DNA of 64,000 nucleotides from Tepidanaerobacter acetatoxydans Re1 (GCF_000328765.2 NC_019954.2:1306501-1370500), one strand, 5' to 3'. Shown: positions 1 through 10,668, numbered from the stretch's first letter. Notes: generated from the letters alone by a model not told the origin. Program-made: numbers and translations.

Positions 1-1229
1 TTCCTCTCTTCATTCCAGAATCTCTTCTTCAAAAAGAAGCCGAACATGTAGAAGGTTTTGCTCCGGAAGTGGCTTGGGTTACTCACGGAGGAAACGAAAA
101 GCTAGCCGAACGTTTGGCGGTAAGACCTACTTCCGAAACTATAATATGTAATATGTATTCTAAATGGATAAAATCCTGGCGAGACCTGCCAGTTCTAATA
201 AATCAATGGTGTAATGTAGTTAGATGGGAAAAAAGCACGAAGCCATTTTTACGTACTGCTGAATTTTTGTGGCAAGAGGGGCATACAGCACACAGGACTA
301 AAGAAGATGCCGAAGAAGAAGCTTTAAGGATGCTTGAAGTTTATAGAGATTTCGTAGAAACAGATTTGGCACTACCCGTAATAAAAGGTGAAAAGTCAGA
401 TAATGAAAAATTTGCCGGTGCTTCTAAGACATATACTATAGAAGCATTGATGAGTGACGGAAGAGCTCTTCAAGCGGGAACATCTCATAATTTAGGCCAG
501 CATTTTGCTAAAGCTTATGATATTACTTTTTTAGATCAGGACGGCCAGCTTAAGTATGTTTGGCAGACATCATGGGGTATTACTACTCGATTAATTGGTG
601 CCATTGTTATGGTCCATGGCGATGACCGTGGTTTAAAAATTCCTCCAACTATAGCACCTATACAAGCAGTTATTGTACCGATTTTTGGCAGACAAACTGA
701 ATTAGTGTTAAATAAAACCAATGAAATTTTTACTAAACTTAAAAGTGAAGTAAGAATTGAGCTTGATGATCGCGATGAATATACGCCAGGATGGAAATTT
801 AATGAATGGGAAATGCGGGGAGTTCCGGTTCGTATTGAGATAGGTCCAAAAGATATTCAAAGACAGCAGGTGGTTCTTGTGAGAAGAGACACAGGAGAAA
901 AATTTACTGTAAGTGAATCTGAGTTACTGCCCCGCTTAAAAACCCTATTGGATGAAATACAAGAAAACATGTTTAATCAAGCTAAAAGATTCATGCGGGA
1001 AAACATCAGGAAAGTTGATAATTTTGATGAGTTTAAACAAATAATAGATACGAAAAGAGGTTTTATAAAAACACATTGGTGCGGAAATCCAGGATGTGAA
1101 AAATATGTAAAGGAAGAAACCGGAGCCACTCTCAGGTGTATCCCTTTTTCTGAACAATCAACTTTAGGACGATGCATAGTATGTAATAAAGAATCGAATA
1201 TTATTGCTTATTTTGCAAAATCCTATTAA
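1..1229 (+). CDS. proS: Prolyl-tRNA synthetase, 5' end cut by window
   Basis: Class II aminoacyl-tRNA synthetase that charges tRNA-Pro in the cytoplasm. The reading frame is open from base 3, so the 5' end lies outside the window and 408 codons are visible. Class II motif 2 lies in the FLRTAEFLWQEGHTAH stretch and motif 3 near the GDDRGLKIPP stretch. The C-terminal part carries a Cys cluster (CGNPGC, later C-x2-C) and ends in AKSY. This is the shorter archaeal/eukaryote-like ProRS with a zinc-binding C-terminal domain and no bacterial editing insertion. The identification is firm; only the N-terminus is missing. Confidence 0.95.
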   Translation, partial: PLFIPESLLQKEAEHVEGFAPEVAWVTHGGNEKLAERLAVRPTSETIICNMYSKWIKSWRDLPVLINQWCNVVRWEKSTKPFLRTAEFLWQEGHTAHRTKEDAEEEALRMLEVYRDFVETDLALPVIKGEKSDNEKFAGASKTYTIEALMSDGRALQAGTSHNLGQHFAKAYDITFLDQDGQLKYVWQTSWGITTRLIGAIVMVHGDDRGLKIPPTIAPIQAVIVPIFGRQTELVLNKTNEIFTKLKSEVRIELDDRDEYTPGWKFNEWEMRGVPVRIEIGPKDIQRQQVVLVRRDTGEKFTVSESELLPRLKTLLDEIQENMFNQAKRFMRENIRKVDNFDEFKQIIDTKRGFIKTHWCGNPGCEKYVKEETGATLRCIPFSEQSTLGRCIVCNKESNIIAYFAKSY

Positions 1230-1376
1230 AAAATAGCATTATAAAAAATTCCCTATTTAACTTTATGAGTAAATAAAACTAGAAATATTTAATTATTTTG
1301 TTAAAGCTTTTTAAAATCTTAGTTAGTAAATTTGTGTTTGCCAGACAAATTAAATTGCAAAGGGTGATTTACACCT

Positions 1377-2015
1377 ATGAAAATTGCTGTGGTAATACCT
1401 GCATACAATGAAGAAAAAACCATAGGTAATGTTTTAAAACCCTTGTCAACCCACAAACTAATAGATGAAATTATTGTTATAAGTGACGGCTCGAGTGATA
1501 ATACTGCAAAAATAGCCAAATCTTATAAGGCTTGCGTAATTGAGCTTGAGAAAAATCAAGGAAAAACAAATGCTGTCTTAATAGGCGTTAAAAATACGGA
1601 TGCGGATATAATCCTAATGCTAGATGCAGACTTAATAGGCTTGAAGGATGAACATATTACGAGCCTTTTACAGCCTATTATTGATAAAAAAGCTGATATG
1701 ACTATAGGGATATTTAAATCCGGGAGAGGAGCTACTGATTTAGCCCAAAAAATCGCACCATTTCTTTCGGGTCAGAGAGCTATATCAAGATCAGTTTTTT
1801 ATAAACTTGAAAAACACAATGTAAAAGATTATGGTATTGAAATGGCACTTACTTTAATGGCCGAGAAAGAAAAAGTAAGGGTTCAGCGAGTTTATCTTCC
1901 TAATTTAACTCATGTAATGAAAGAAGAAAAAAGAGGTGCTTTTTTAGGCTTTATATCCAGAATAAAAATGTATGTGGATATAATATCTAGTGCTATAAAA
2001 TTCAAATTTAATTAA
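1377..2015 (+). CDS. Family 2 glycosyltransferase (GT-A fold)
   Basis: A 212-residue soluble protein starting MKIAVVIPAYNEEKTIG, the nucleotide-sugar-binding start of GT2 enzymes. A DGSSDNT stretch follows, and LMLDADLIGL holds the probable metal-binding DxD. There is no C-terminal membrane anchor, and it is shorter than dolichol-phosphate mannosyltransferase-like GT2 proteins. The acceptor and sugar cannot be predicted. It lies between proS and polC, which are often close together in Bacillota, so it is probably an insertion relative to the common order. The 147 bp upstream holds nothing I can identify. Confidence 0.8.
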   Translation: MKIAVVIPAYNEEKTIGNVLKPLSTHKLIDEIIVISDGSSDNTAKIAKSYKACVIELEKNQGKTNAVLIGVKNTDADIILMLDADLIGLKDEHITSLLQPIIDKKADMTIGIFKSGRGATDLAQKIAPFLSGQRAISRSVFYKLEKHNVKDYGIEMALTLMAEKEKVRVQRVYLPNLTHVMKEEKRGAFLGFISRIKMYVDIISSAIKFKFN

Positions 2016-2052
2016 AATAATTTTTTCTTTTTTGATGTAGAGGGATTATAGT

Positions 2053-5000
2053 ATGATCAACCTTAAAAATATATTTAAAGAAGAGGATTTAAAAATATTT
2101 GAAGCTGAAGAAAAGAGATTGTTAACAAATATTATATTAGAGAACATAGTTGTTTCAAGGGAAAAGAAAGACTTAGATATTTTTTTACTTTCAGAACACG
2201 TTTTAACCGAACAAATATTAATTAAAATAAAAAATATATTATTGTCTCATTTGCCGCATACTAATAATATTTTGTTTCATTGCGTCAAAGTAGATAATAA
2301 AAATAAAGCTCAAGCGCTAGTTACAAAAGTATGGAAAGACCTTTTAGAACACATATTTACTGAAGCTCCGGCATCACAAATGTGGATGCTTAACAGCTAT
2401 TGGGAATTAAATGAAAAACATCTGAATATTTATGTTGAACCTAGCGGAATAGAGTTTTTAAAAGAACGTAAGGTATGCCCTATTATAGAAAATTTTTTCA
2501 CAGGTTTAGGGTATCCTTTAAAAGTTGTTTTTAAAGAAAAGACTGAGGAAAGTATAAAAGAAAACACATATGACATTTATGAAGAGGAAAAAGAAATAAT
2601 AGAGTCTATCCTCAAAGAAAATGAATTTAAAGGTAATGGAATTGATGATGATAACTTATCTCCAAATATAATTGGAAGAATAATTTCAGGCAATTCAACT
2701 CCTATAGGTGATTTTATTAGTGAAACTAACGATATTATCTTTTCTGGCGAGGTCTTTAATATTGAAAAACGTGAATTAAAAAATAAGACAATAATGCTTA
2801 CATTTGGTTTAACTGACTATACTGGTTCAATTTTAGTAAAAATATTTCTTTCAGGTGAACAAAAATCCTTAGAATTTAGATTTAAAGAAGGCCTTTGGTT
2901 AAAAGTTCGCGGGAAAATAGAAAAGAGTAAGTACAGTCAGGAGTATGAATTGATTCCGTTTGATGTTAATATTGACAAAAAGCCTGAAAGGATGGATACA
3001 AAACCTGAAAAAAGGGTTGAATTACACTTACATACACGATATAGTTCTATGGATGCCTTATGTTCACCGACAGAGGTTATTAAAATGGCTAAAAAGTGGG
3101 GACATAAGGCAGTTGCCTTTACTGATCACGGTGTATTGCAATCTTTCCCCGAAATATATGAGGCTTCAAAAAAAATCGGCATAAAGCCGATTTATGGGGT
3201 TGAAGCATATATATTCGATGATGAGAATCCTGTTATAATATCGCCTCCGGATAAACCAATCAAAGATGTGACATTTGTAGTTGTTGATATAGAAACAACC
3301 GGACTTTGTTTTGATAATGATGAGATTATAGAAATAGGTGCTGTAAAGATACTTAATAATGAGATTATTGATAGGTTTAGTTCCTTTATAAAACCCCAAA
3401 GACTCATCCCGACTAATATTATAAATCTCACAGGAATAACAAATGATATGCTAAAAACCGCAAGGCCTATTGAAAAGGTTCTTCCATCCTTTATGGAATT
3501 CTTAGGTGATGGAGTATTTGTGGCTCATAACGCAGAATTTGATTCTGGATTCATAAGAAGGGAAGCATCTAAGCTCGGAATTCCCTTCAAAAATAATATA
3601 CTGGATACTTTAGCTTTAGCCCGAATAATTTTTTCCAAGTTAAAAAACCACCGATTAGATACTTTGGCAAAAGAATTAAATATAAAAATGGGATCTCACC
3701 ATAGAGCTATTGATGATGCAAAGACTGCAGCGCTTATATTGCAGGAGCTCCTCATAAAGGTAAATGAAGCAGGTATAAATAATCTTTCTCAAATAAATGA
3801 TATTTATAAATTAAAAAAGGGCGCAACAAACCTAAGTTCTTATCATGCTACGATTCTTGTAAAAGACAATATTGGTTTAAAGAATTTATATAAACTTGTA
3901 TCTGTATCACATTTAGATTTTTTCTATAGGCATCCTCGTATACCAAAATCTTTACTTAGAACTTATAGAAAAGGTTTATTAATTGGAAGCGGATGCCAAG
4001 CAGGTGAGCTGTTTCAGAGCTTGCTCCATTTTTGTAGCTATGAAAAAGTCAAAGAAATATCAGGGTTTTATGACTTTTTGGAGATTCAACCACTACACAA
4101 TAATGCCTTTTTAATCGATGGCGGGTATGCAAGCGGAATGCAAAGACTCGAGGAACTGAATCGTAAAATATATGATATAGGGAAAAATTCAGGAAAGCCT
4201 GTAGTAATGACTGGTGATGTGCACTTTGCTAATCCCGAAGATGAAATACTTAGAAAAATTCTTCTAAATGCTCAGGGATTCCAAGATGCTGACAAAGAAT
4301 CGAGATTATATTTTAAAACTACTGATGAAATGTTAAACGAATGCAAATATCTTGGAACAGAAATAGCAAATGAAGTAGTTATAAAAAATCCAAATATTAT
4401 AGCAGATGAAGTAAATGACGGGATTGTACCGTTTCCAGACGGACTATATCCGCCTAAAATTGCAGGCGCTGAACAAGAAATCATTGACATGACTTATCGG
4501 CAAGCTAAGAAACTTTACGGCGAAAAATTACCTCCTATTGTTGAAAAAAGGATAAAACATGAATTAAATTCTATTGTTAATAATGGCTATGCTGTAATAT
4601 ATCTTATAGCACATAAGCTAGTAAAAAAATCTATGGAAGATGGGTATCTTGTTGGATCCAGAGGGTCAGTAGGTTCTTCTCTGGTTGCTACCATGTGCCA
4701 AATTACGGAAGTTAATCCATTGCCGGCTCATTATTTATGTCCGATATGCCAAACGTCTATATTTGAAGAAGATAAGCAAGAAATAGTGGGTCCGGATTTA
4801 CCTGATAAAAATTGCCCCAAATGTGGAAGTCGTATGAAAAAAGAAGGTTTTAATATCCCTTTTGAGGTATTTATGGGTTTTGAGGGAGATAAAATCCCTG
4901 ATATTGACTTAAACTTTTCAGGAGAATATCAGTCAAAAGCTCACAAGTATACTGAAGAATTATTTGGAGAGCATCATGTATTTAGAGCTGGGACTGTTTC

Positions 5001-6321
5001 AACCATAGCACAAAAAACAGCTTTTGGCTTTGTTAAGGCATACTTAGAAGAAAAACGTATGCAGCTACCCAATATCGAGTTAACCCGTCTTTCTGCTGGG
5101 ATTACGGGCGTTAAACGGACGACAGGTCAACACCCCGGAGGCCTAATAATAGTTCCAAAGGATAAAGAAATCTTTGAATTTACACCAATACAACATCCCG
5201 CCGACGACAAGGGTTCAGGGGTTATTACAACTCATTTTGAATATCATTCTATCAGCGATCGACTGCTAAAACTAGATTTATTAGGTCATGATGATCCTAC
5301 AGTCATTAAAATGTTAGAGGAAGAAACAGGTATAAACGTGCAAGAAATACCTTTAGATGATGCAGAAACTATGAAAATCTTTTCATCTCTTACACCATTA
5401 AACTTGGATCCAAAGGTTTTAGGAACATCAGTGGGAACACTGGGAGTTCCCGAATTTGGGACCAGGTTTGTTAGGCAAATGCTCGAAGATACGCGTCCGA
5501 CTTCATTCTCAGAACTGGTTAGAATAAGCGGTTTATCACATGGCACGGATGTATGGCTTAATAATGCACAAAACATTATAAAAAATAATATTGCAACATT
5601 AAAAGATGTAATTGCTACCAGGGATGACATAATGATATATTTAATAAACAAGGGAATTAATTCTAAAACAGCCTTTAACATTATGGAAGACGTAAGAAAA
5701 GGTAGATGCCTGAAACCGGAATACGAAAAACTATTAATGGAAAATAGTAATATAGATTCATGGTTTATTGAATCATGCAAGAAAATTAAATATCTTTTTC
5801 CAAAGGCTCATGCCGTAGCCTATGTAGTGATGGCTTTTAGAATTGCATATTTTAAAGTGCATTTTCCAGAAGCCTTTTATGCAACTTATTTTACTGTTAA
5901 GGCAGACGATTTTGATGCTGAACTAATTTTACAGGGCCCTAAAAAAATTATGGAAACAATGAATGAAATTGAAAAGAAAGAAAAAGAGGCCACCGCTAAA
6001 GAAAAAAATATTTTTACACTGTTAGAAGTAGCTCATGAGATGTATATGAGAGGTATCCAATTTGTTCCCATAGATTTATATAAGTCAGATGTGAAAAGAT
6101 TTAAAATAACAAAAGACGGTATATTGCCACCTTTATCGGCATTGCAAGGCTTAGGGATTACAGCGGCTCAGAACATAAAAAAGGAAAGAAACAAAGGAAG
6201 ATTTACTTCAATTGATGATTTACAACAAAGGACAAAGATAACTAAAACTGTTGTCCAGATTTTGAAGCAAAATAGCATATTAAACGGCCTTCAGGAAACT
6301 GATCAAATAAGTTTGTTTTGA
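2053..6321 (+). CDS. polC: DNA polymerase III PolC-type alpha subunit
   Basis: Replicative DNA polymerase of low-GC Gram-positive bacteria, 1422 residues, normal for PolC. In order: N-terminal region, OB-fold (about 230-310), PHP domain beginning with HLHTRYSSMD near residue 323, an inserted DnaQ-like 3'-5' exonuclease (VVVDIETTG near 409), then the polymerase core. The core contains a Cys4 zinc motif (CPIC...CPKCG, about 896-930) and the catalytic PDIDLNFSGEYQ segment near 948. The PHP domain interrupted by the exonuclease is diagnostic of PolC rather than DnaE. ATG with AGAGGGA upstream. The rimP promoter begins immediately after the stop codon. Confidence 0.97.
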   Translation: MINLKNIFKEEDLKIFEAEEKRLLTNIILENIVVSREKKDLDIFLLSEHVLTEQILIKIKNILLSHLPHTNNILFHCVKVDNKNKAQALVTKVWKDLLEHIFTEAPASQMWMLNSYWELNEKHLNIYVEPSGIEFLKERKVCPIIENFFTGLGYPLKVVFKEKTEESIKENTYDIYEEEKEIIESILKENEFKGNGIDDDNLSPNIIGRIISGNSTPIGDFISETNDIIFSGEVFNIEKRELKNKTIMLTFGLTDYTGSILVKIFLSGEQKSLEFRFKEGLWLKVRGKIEKSKYSQEYELIPFDVNIDKKPERMDTKPEKRVELHLHTRYSSMDALCSPTEVIKMAKKWGHKAVAFTDHGVLQSFPEIYEASKKIGIKPIYGVEAYIFDDENPVIISPPDKPIKDVTFVVVDIETTGLCFDNDEIIEIGAVKILNNEIIDRFSSFIKPQRLIPTNIINLTGITNDMLKTARPIEKVLPSFMEFLGDGVFVAHNAEFDSGFIRREASKLGIPFKNNILDTLALARIIFSKLKNHRLDTLAKELNIKMGSHHRAIDDAKTAALILQELLIKVNEAGINNLSQINDIYKLKKGATNLSSYHATILVKDNIGLKNLYKLVSVSHLDFFYRHPRIPKSLLRTYRKGLLIGSGCQAGELFQSLLHFCSYEKVKEISGFYDFLEIQPLHNNAFLIDGGYASGMQRLEELNRKIYDIGKNSGKPVVMTGDVHFANPEDEILRKILLNAQGFQDADKESRLYFKTTDEMLNECKYLGTEIANEVVIKNPNIIADEVNDGIVPFPDGLYPPKIAGAEQEIIDMTYRQAKKLYGEKLPPIVEKRIKHELNSIVNNGYAVIYLIAHKLVKKSMEDGYLVGSRGSVGSSLVATMCQITEVNPLPAHYLCPICQTSIFEEDKQEIVGPDLPDKNCPKCGSRMKKEGFNIPFEVFMGFEGDKIPDIDLNFSGEYQSKAHKYTEELFGEHHVFRAGTVSTIAQKTAFGFVKAYLEEKRMQLPNIELTRLSAGITGVKRTTGQHPGGLIIVPKDKEIFEFTPIQHPADDKGSGVITTHFEYHSISDRLLKLDLLGHDDPTVIKMLEEETGINVQEIPLDDAETMKIFSSLTPLNLDPKVLGTSVGTLGVPEFGTRFVRQMLEDTRPTSFSELVRISGLSHGTDVWLNNAQNIIKNNIATLKDVIATRDDIMIYLINKGINSKTAFNIMEDVRKGRCLKPEYEKLLMENSNIDSWFIESCKKIKYLFPKAHAVAYVVMAFRIAYFKVHFPEAFYATYFTVKADDFDAELILQGPKKIMETMNEIEKKEKEATAKEKNIFTLLEVAHEMYMRGIQFVPIDLYKSDVKRFKITKDGILPPLSALQGLGITAAQNIKKERNKGRFTSIDDLQQRTKITKTVVQILKQNSILNGLQETDQISLF

Positions 6322-6322
6322 G

Positions 6323-6351
6323 TTGCATTCGACAAGTTGCTGTGTTATAAT
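6323..6351 (+). promoter_or_regulatory. SigA-type promoter of the rimP-nusA-infB operon
   Basis: TTGCAT (6323-6328), a 17-bp spacer and a perfect TATAAT (6346-6351), starting two bases after the polC stop codon. It is well placed to drive rimP and the downstream translation operon. Expected transcription start is near 6358. Confidence 0.75.
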
Positions 6352-6394
6352 TTAAAGGGTAGTAAACGGACATTATTTATTGAGGTGAAACTTG

Positions 6395-6414
6395 GAGTGG
6401 GTAAATTCCCACTC
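6395..6414 (+). promoter_or_regulatory. Hairpin in the rimP operon leader
   Basis: GAGTGGG (6395-6401) pairs perfectly with CCCACTC (6408-6414) around a 6-nt loop, followed by TTTAAT. It sits about 40 nt into the predicted transcript and over 110 nt before rimP. The T-run is weak, so this could be a partial attenuator, an RNA-stabilising stem, or a protein-binding site; rimP-nusA operons are autoregulated in several bacteria. Function is inferred only from position. Confidence 0.45.
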
Positions 6415-6528
6415 TTTAATATTATAAGACTAATTCTTCATTTTATAAGAATGTTTTTCTATTACTAATGTCATTTTAATTTATGCCAAACTAAATAAAA
6501 CTTTTGGTTTTACAGGAGTGATTATACT

Positions 6529-7002
6529 ATGCTGAAAGATGAATCTATGAAGAAACTATGGAATTTGGGTTATAAAGCCGTTGAAGCAGCAGGGTTTGAA
6601 TTAATCGATATGGAATTTGTAAAGGAATCTGGAAATTGGTATTTAAGATATTATATTGATAAGCCTGGTGGGATAACCATTGATGATTGTCAGACTGTGA
6701 GTGTAGAAGTTGGCAGACTTCTTGATATTGCTGATCTAATACCATGCAGTTATATTTTAGAGGTATCTTCTCCAGGGTTAGAAAGACCGATAAAAACGGA
6801 CAAGGATTTTTTAAGATACATCGGTTCATTTGTAGAAATTAAAACCTTTGAAAAGATTGGTGATAAGAAGGTTTTCACGGGGATTTTAGAGGATTATTCA
6901 AACAATACTGTTACTGTTAAGAATGGAGAATGTTATTTAATTCCGAAAGAAAAGATATCATCAGCTAAGTTAAAATTCAAATGGGACGGGGATCGAAAAT
7001 GA
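6529..7002 (+). CDS. rimP: Ribosome maturation factor RimP
   Basis: 157-residue 30S maturation factor that helps assemble the small subunit. The N-terminal alpha/beta domain contains the conserved stretch LEVSSPGLERP (about 78-88), a RimP hallmark, followed by a small SH3-like C-terminal barrel. Start ATG 6529 is preceded by CAGGAGTGA. It is the first gene of the transcript from the promoter at 6323 and overlaps nusA by 4 bp (ATGA), suggesting translational coupling. Confidence 0.95.
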   Translation: MLKDESMKKLWNLGYKAVEAAGFELIDMEFVKESGNWYLRYYIDKPGGITIDDCQTVSVEVGRLLDIADLIPCSYILEVSSPGLERPIKTDKDFLRYIGSFVEIKTFEKIGDKKVFTGILEDYSNNTVTVKNGECYLIPKEKISSAKLKFKWDGDRK

Positions 7003-8072
7003 ATATAGAATTTATCGAAGCATTGGCACAAATAGAAAAAGAAAAAGGCATATCAAAAGACATTCTATTAGATGCACTTGAAGCATCATTAATATCTGCT
7101 TACAAAAAGAATTATGGTTCTTCTCAAAATGTATCTGTCAGTATCGATAGAGATACGGGGGAAGTAAAAGTATTTTCTAAAAAGGTAGTTACGGACGAAG
7201 TAAAAGATACACTCCTTGAAATTGATATTAATGAAGCATACACATTTAACCCAACTGCAAAAATCGGTGATGTTATTTCCATAGAAGTAACTCCAAAAAA
7301 ATTTGGCCGAATAGCTGCACAAACAGCAAAACAGGTTGTAATGCAAAGAATACGAGAAGCTGAAAGGGACTTAATATTTGAAGAATACTCTGGGAGAGAA
7401 ACCGATATAGTTACAGGTATAGTTCAAAGATTTGACAAAAAAAATGTTATAATTGATTTAGGTAAAACTGAAGCTATTCTTCCTACTGGAGAGCAAATAA
7501 GCTCTGAGGAGTATGTTCAAGGTAATAGAATAAAAGTTTATATACTTGAAGTTAAGAAGACTACCAAAGGCCCTCAGATAACTGTTTCACGATCTCATCC
7601 CGGACTTGTAAAAAGGTTGTTTGAATTAGAAGTGCCCGAGATTTATGAAGGTATTGTAGAAATTAAGGGAATAGCTCGAGAAGCTGGTTCTAGAACAAAA
7701 ATAGCCGTATACTCAAAAAATGAAAACATTGATCCGGTAGGTGCTTGTGTCGGTCCCAAAGGATCAAGAGTCCAGTCAATTGTGGATGAACTTAATGGGG
7801 AGAAAATAGATATAATTAAATGGGATAAAGATGTGGCTGAATTTATTTCAAATGCCTTAAGTCCCGCAAAAGTGTTGAATGTTATTGTAGAAGAGAATAC
7901 TAAAACAGCAAGAGTCACTGTATCAGAAAGTCAGTTATCATTAGCTATTGGAAAAGAAGGCCAAAATGCAAGACTTGCTGCAAGGTTAACCGGTTGGAAA
8001 ATAGATATAAAGAGCAAGGATGGCAATTTTAATGCCAGTGATGATTTGAGAGGTGACGAAAGTGAAACGTAA
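6999..8072 (+). CDS. nusA: Transcription termination/antitermination factor NusA
   Basis: 357 residues, the short NusA typical of Bacillota without the C-terminal acidic repeats. Domains: N-terminal RNAP-binding domain (1-125), S1 domain (about 130-200), and two KH domains, with GPKGSRVQ and GKEGQNARLAARLTGW as the conserved KH stretches. I place the start at ATG 6999, which follows GGACGGGG and overlaps the rimP stop, rather than at an in-frame ATG 18 bp upstream. It modulates pausing and termination by RNA polymerase. Confidence 0.95.
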   Translation: MNIEFIEALAQIEKEKGISKDILLDALEASLISAYKKNYGSSQNVSVSIDRDTGEVKVFSKKVVTDEVKDTLLEIDINEAYTFNPTAKIGDVISIEVTPKKFGRIAAQTAKQVVMQRIREAERDLIFEEYSGRETDIVTGIVQRFDKKNVIIDLGKTEAILPTGEQISSEEYVQGNRIKVYILEVKKTTKGPQITVSRSHPGLVKRLFELEVPEIYEGIVEIKGIAREAGSRTKIAVYSKNENIDPVGACVGPKGSRVQSIVDELNGEKIDIIKWDKDVAEFISNALSPAKVLNVIVEENTKTARVTVSESQLSLAIGKEGQNARLAARLTGWKIDIKSKDGNFNASDDLRGDESET

Positions 8073-8328
8073 GAAGGTTCCGATGCGTATGTGCATTGGG
8101 TGCAAGGAAATGAAACCAAAAAACGAATTAATAAGAATAGTTCGTACTACTGATGGTAAAATTGAAATAGATCCTACAGGTAAAAAATCTGGCCGTGGAG
8201 CCTATCTTTGCAAAAATGATAAATGCATTGAAGCATCGATGAGGGAGAACCAACTTTCTAAAGCCTTGGATTTTCGCGTAACAAAAGAAATGGTTTTAAA
8301 CATCAAGGAGGAATTATTAAATTCATGA
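8062..8328 (+). CDS. rnpM: YlxR/RnpM-type RNA-binding protein
   Basis: 88-residue basic protein of the YlxR family, recently described in Bacillus as an RNase P modulator. MRMCIGCKEMKPKNELIRIV and the GRGAYLC stretch are the family signature. Start: GTG 8062 sits 6 nt after GAGAGGTG; an in-frame GTG at 8053 falls inside that ribosome binding site and is unlikely. It overlaps nusA by 11 bp and ylxQ by 4 bp, in the conserved nusA-ylxR-ylxQ-infB order. Confidence 0.9.
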   Translation: MKRKKVPMRMCIGCKEMKPKNELIRIVRTTDGKIEIDPTGKKSGRGAYLCKNDKCIEASMRENQLSKALDFRVTKEMVLNIKEELLNS

Positions 8329-8654
8329 AATCCGATGAAGTCTTTTCTATATTAGGCATTACCCAAAAGGCAGGCAAGTTAATATCAGGCCTGGATTGTG
8401 TGGAAAGAAGCGTTAATGCCAATAAAGTTTTTTTGATAATTATATCCAAGGATATATCGGAAAACACCCAAAAAAAAATCAAGGAATTAAGCACCCGCAA
8501 AAATATAGCTATGATTTCGTGGGGAATTTCTGATGAATTAGGTAGAGCAATCGGCAAGAAAAAAAGAAAGGTGATTGGGATTACTGATAAAGGTATAGCA
8601 AAAGAAATATCTAGGCGTATTAATCTTTTAACGGGGGTGGGGGATATTGACTAA
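8325..8654 (+). CDS. ylxQ: YlxQ, L7Ae-family ribosomal-like protein
   Basis: 109 residues of the L7Ae/L30e/Gadd45 RNA-binding fold ([21 protein letters not shown] start, typical YlxQ). Family members bind kink-turn RNAs; the specific target here is not visible. Start ATG 8325 overlaps the preceding stop as ATGA and is served by AAGGAGGAA. The 3' end overlaps infB by 8 bp. Confidence 0.88.
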   Translation: MKSDEVFSILGITQKAGKLISGLDCVERSVNANKVFLIIISKDISENTQKKIKELSTRKNIAMISWGISDELGRAIGKKKRKVIGITDKGIAKEISRRINLLTGVGDID

Positions 8655-10644
8655 ACTACGTGTATATGAATTAGCCAAGCAATTAGGAATTTCCAGTAAA
8701 AAACTCATTACGATTTTAGAAGATTTAGATGTAACTGTAAAAAATCATATGAGCACAATTGACGAAGATACAGCAAAACTAGTTATTGAACTAATTGAAG
8801 AAGAATCAGGAAAAGGTAAGAAGAAATCTGCTCAATCATATGATACTAAAAAAAGCGAGATTACCAGTACGAAAACTGAGGATAATAATAAAAACGAACG
8901 AAAAGTAATAACTATTCCCAGAAAAATAAGTGTTAAGGACTTAGGCGTTCTTATGGGAATTGAACCAGTTAAAATAATAAAGAAACTCATGGATTACGGT
9001 TTGATGGTAAACATTAATGCAGAAATAGATTTTGAATCAGCAAAGAAACTTGCCAGTGAGTTTGAATTTGACGTTACTGAAGAAAAAGAAGATGGTCAAG
9101 ATCTATTAATAAAAGAGGAAAGTGATGATCCTAAAGACTTAAAACCTCGTCCCCCAGTTGTAACGGTAATGGGTCATGTTGATCACGGCAAAACATCTCT
9201 ACTGGATGCTATAAGGCAAACGAGTGTTACAAAGCAAGAAGCAGGCGGTATTACTCAACATATAGGTGCTTCAGAAGTTGAAGTTAATGGAAAAAAGATT
9301 GTATTTTTAGATACCCCAGGGCATGAAGCTTTTACAGCTATGCGAGCCAGAGGTGCAAAAGTAACTGATATAGCAATATTAGTAGTAGCAGCGGATGATG
9401 GTGTAATGCCGCAAACTGTTGAGGCTGTAAATCATGCTAAAGCAGCAGGTGTTCCCATTATTGTTGCAATAAATAAGATTGATAAACCTGCAGCAAATCC
9501 GGACAGAATAAAACAACAGTTAGCGGATTATGGTTTAATTCCTGAAGAATGGGGTGGAGATACAATTTTTGTAAATGTTTCCGCAAAAGCAAAAACAGGG
9601 ATAGACCAACTTTTAGAAATGGTTCTATTAGTGGCTGAAATGTCTGAATTAAAGGCTAACTACAACTGTAAAGCTCGTGGGGTTATAATAGAAGCCAAGC
9701 TGGATAAAGGTCGTGGCCCTATTGCTACCGTTCTGGTTCAAAGAGGAACCTTAAGAGTTGGTGACGGAATAGTTGCAGGTACATCTTATGGGAAGGTAAG
9801 GGCATTGTTTAACTCTCGCGGTAAAAGAATAAAAGCAGCAGGGCCTTCAATGCCTGTGGAAGTGCTGGGATTGTCTGAAGTGCCAACTGCTGGCGATATT
9901 TTAATAGCCGTATCAAGCGAAAAAGAAGCTAAGTCAATTGCTGAAGAGCAAAAGAATCTTCAAAAAGAACCAGAATATAATACACCTAAAAAAATATCAT
10001 TGAACCGACTATTTGAAAAGCTTCAAAAAGGCGAAGTAAAAGATTTGAATTTGATAATAAAAGCTGATGTACAAGGTTCGATTGAGGCGATTAAACAAGC
10101 TTTAGAAAAGTGCTCGAGCGATCAAGTTCAAGTTAAGATAATTCATGGTGGTGTGGGGACAATTACTGAAAGTGATGTAATGCTTGCATCAGCTTCGGAT
10201 GCAATAATTATTGGTTTTAATGTGCGACCTGATTCTAATGCAAAAAAGATGGCAGAAAAAGAACAAATCGATATAAGAACTTATAGAATCATTTATGATG
10301 TTTTAGACGATATTCAGCTAGCCATGAAGGGAATGCTTGAACCGGAATACGAGGAAGTAGTAATGGGCAGAGCAGAAGTTAGAGCATTATTTAAAGTTCC
10401 TACAATTGGTGTGGTAGCTGGGTGTTTTGTTACAGAAGGAAAAATTACCAGAAATTCACAAATCCGTGTAATACGTCAAGGAATTGTAATTCACGAAGGT
10501 AAGATAGCTTCCTTAAAGCGATTTAAGGATGATGTAAGAGAAGTTATGAGCGGATATGAGTGTGGTATCGGTCTTGAAAAATTCAATGATATAAAAGAGC
10601 AGGATGTTCTTGAGGCTTTTGTAATCAAACCGGTTAAGAGCTAA
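8647..10644 (+). CDS. infB: Translation initiation factor IF-2
   Basis: 665-residue GTPase that brings fMet-tRNA to the 30S subunit and promotes subunit joining. N-terminal IF2_N helical modules (about 1-60 and 90-150, separated by a charged linker) precede the G domain: G1 GHVDHGKT (about 174), G3 DTPGHEA (about 222), G4 NKID (about 275). Beta-barrel domains II to IV follow. TTG start at 8647, overlapping the ylxQ stop codon. The linker is short compared with enterobacterial IF-2, as usual in clostridia. Confidence 0.97.
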   Translation: MTKLRVYELAKQLGISSKKLITILEDLDVTVKNHMSTIDEDTAKLVIELIEEESGKGKKKSAQSYDTKKSEITSTKTEDNNKNERKVITIPRKISVKDLGVLMGIEPVKIIKKLMDYGLMVNINAEIDFESAKKLASEFEFDVTEEKEDGQDLLIKEESDDPKDLKPRPPVVTVMGHVDHGKTSLLDAIRQTSVTKQEAGGITQHIGASEVEVNGKKIVFLDTPGHEAFTAMRARGAKVTDIAILVVAADDGVMPQTVEAVNHAKAAGVPIIVAINKIDKPAANPDRIKQQLADYGLIPEEWGGDTIFVNVSAKAKTGIDQLLEMVLLVAEMSELKANYNCKARGVIIEAKLDKGRGPIATVLVQRGTLRVGDGIVAGTSYGKVRALFNSRGKRIKAAGPSMPVEVLGLSEVPTAGDILIAVSSEKEAKSIAEEQKNLQKEPEYNTPKKISLNRLFEKLQKGEVKDLNLIIKADVQGSIEAIKQALEKCSSDQVQVKIIHGGVGTITESDVMLASASDAIIIGFNVRPDSNAKKMAEKEQIDIRTYRIIYDVLDDIQLAMKGMLEPEYEEVVMGRAEVRALFKVPTIGVVAGCFVTEGKITRNSQIRVIRQGIVIHEGKIASLKRFKDDVREVMSGYECGIGLEKFNDIKEQDVLEAFVIKPVKS

Positions 10645-10668
10645 TATTAGTATGAGGTGAATACTAAA

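Noticed and set aside
1230-1376. Regulatory element between proS and the glycosyltransferase
   Set aside because: AT-rich gap with no clear promoter, hairpin or T-box feature that I can support.
5286-5780. 164-codon open frame on the minus strand inside polC
   Set aside because: Lies fully opposite the conserved polymerase core, has no ribosome binding site and no recognisable family; it is a by-product of codon use.
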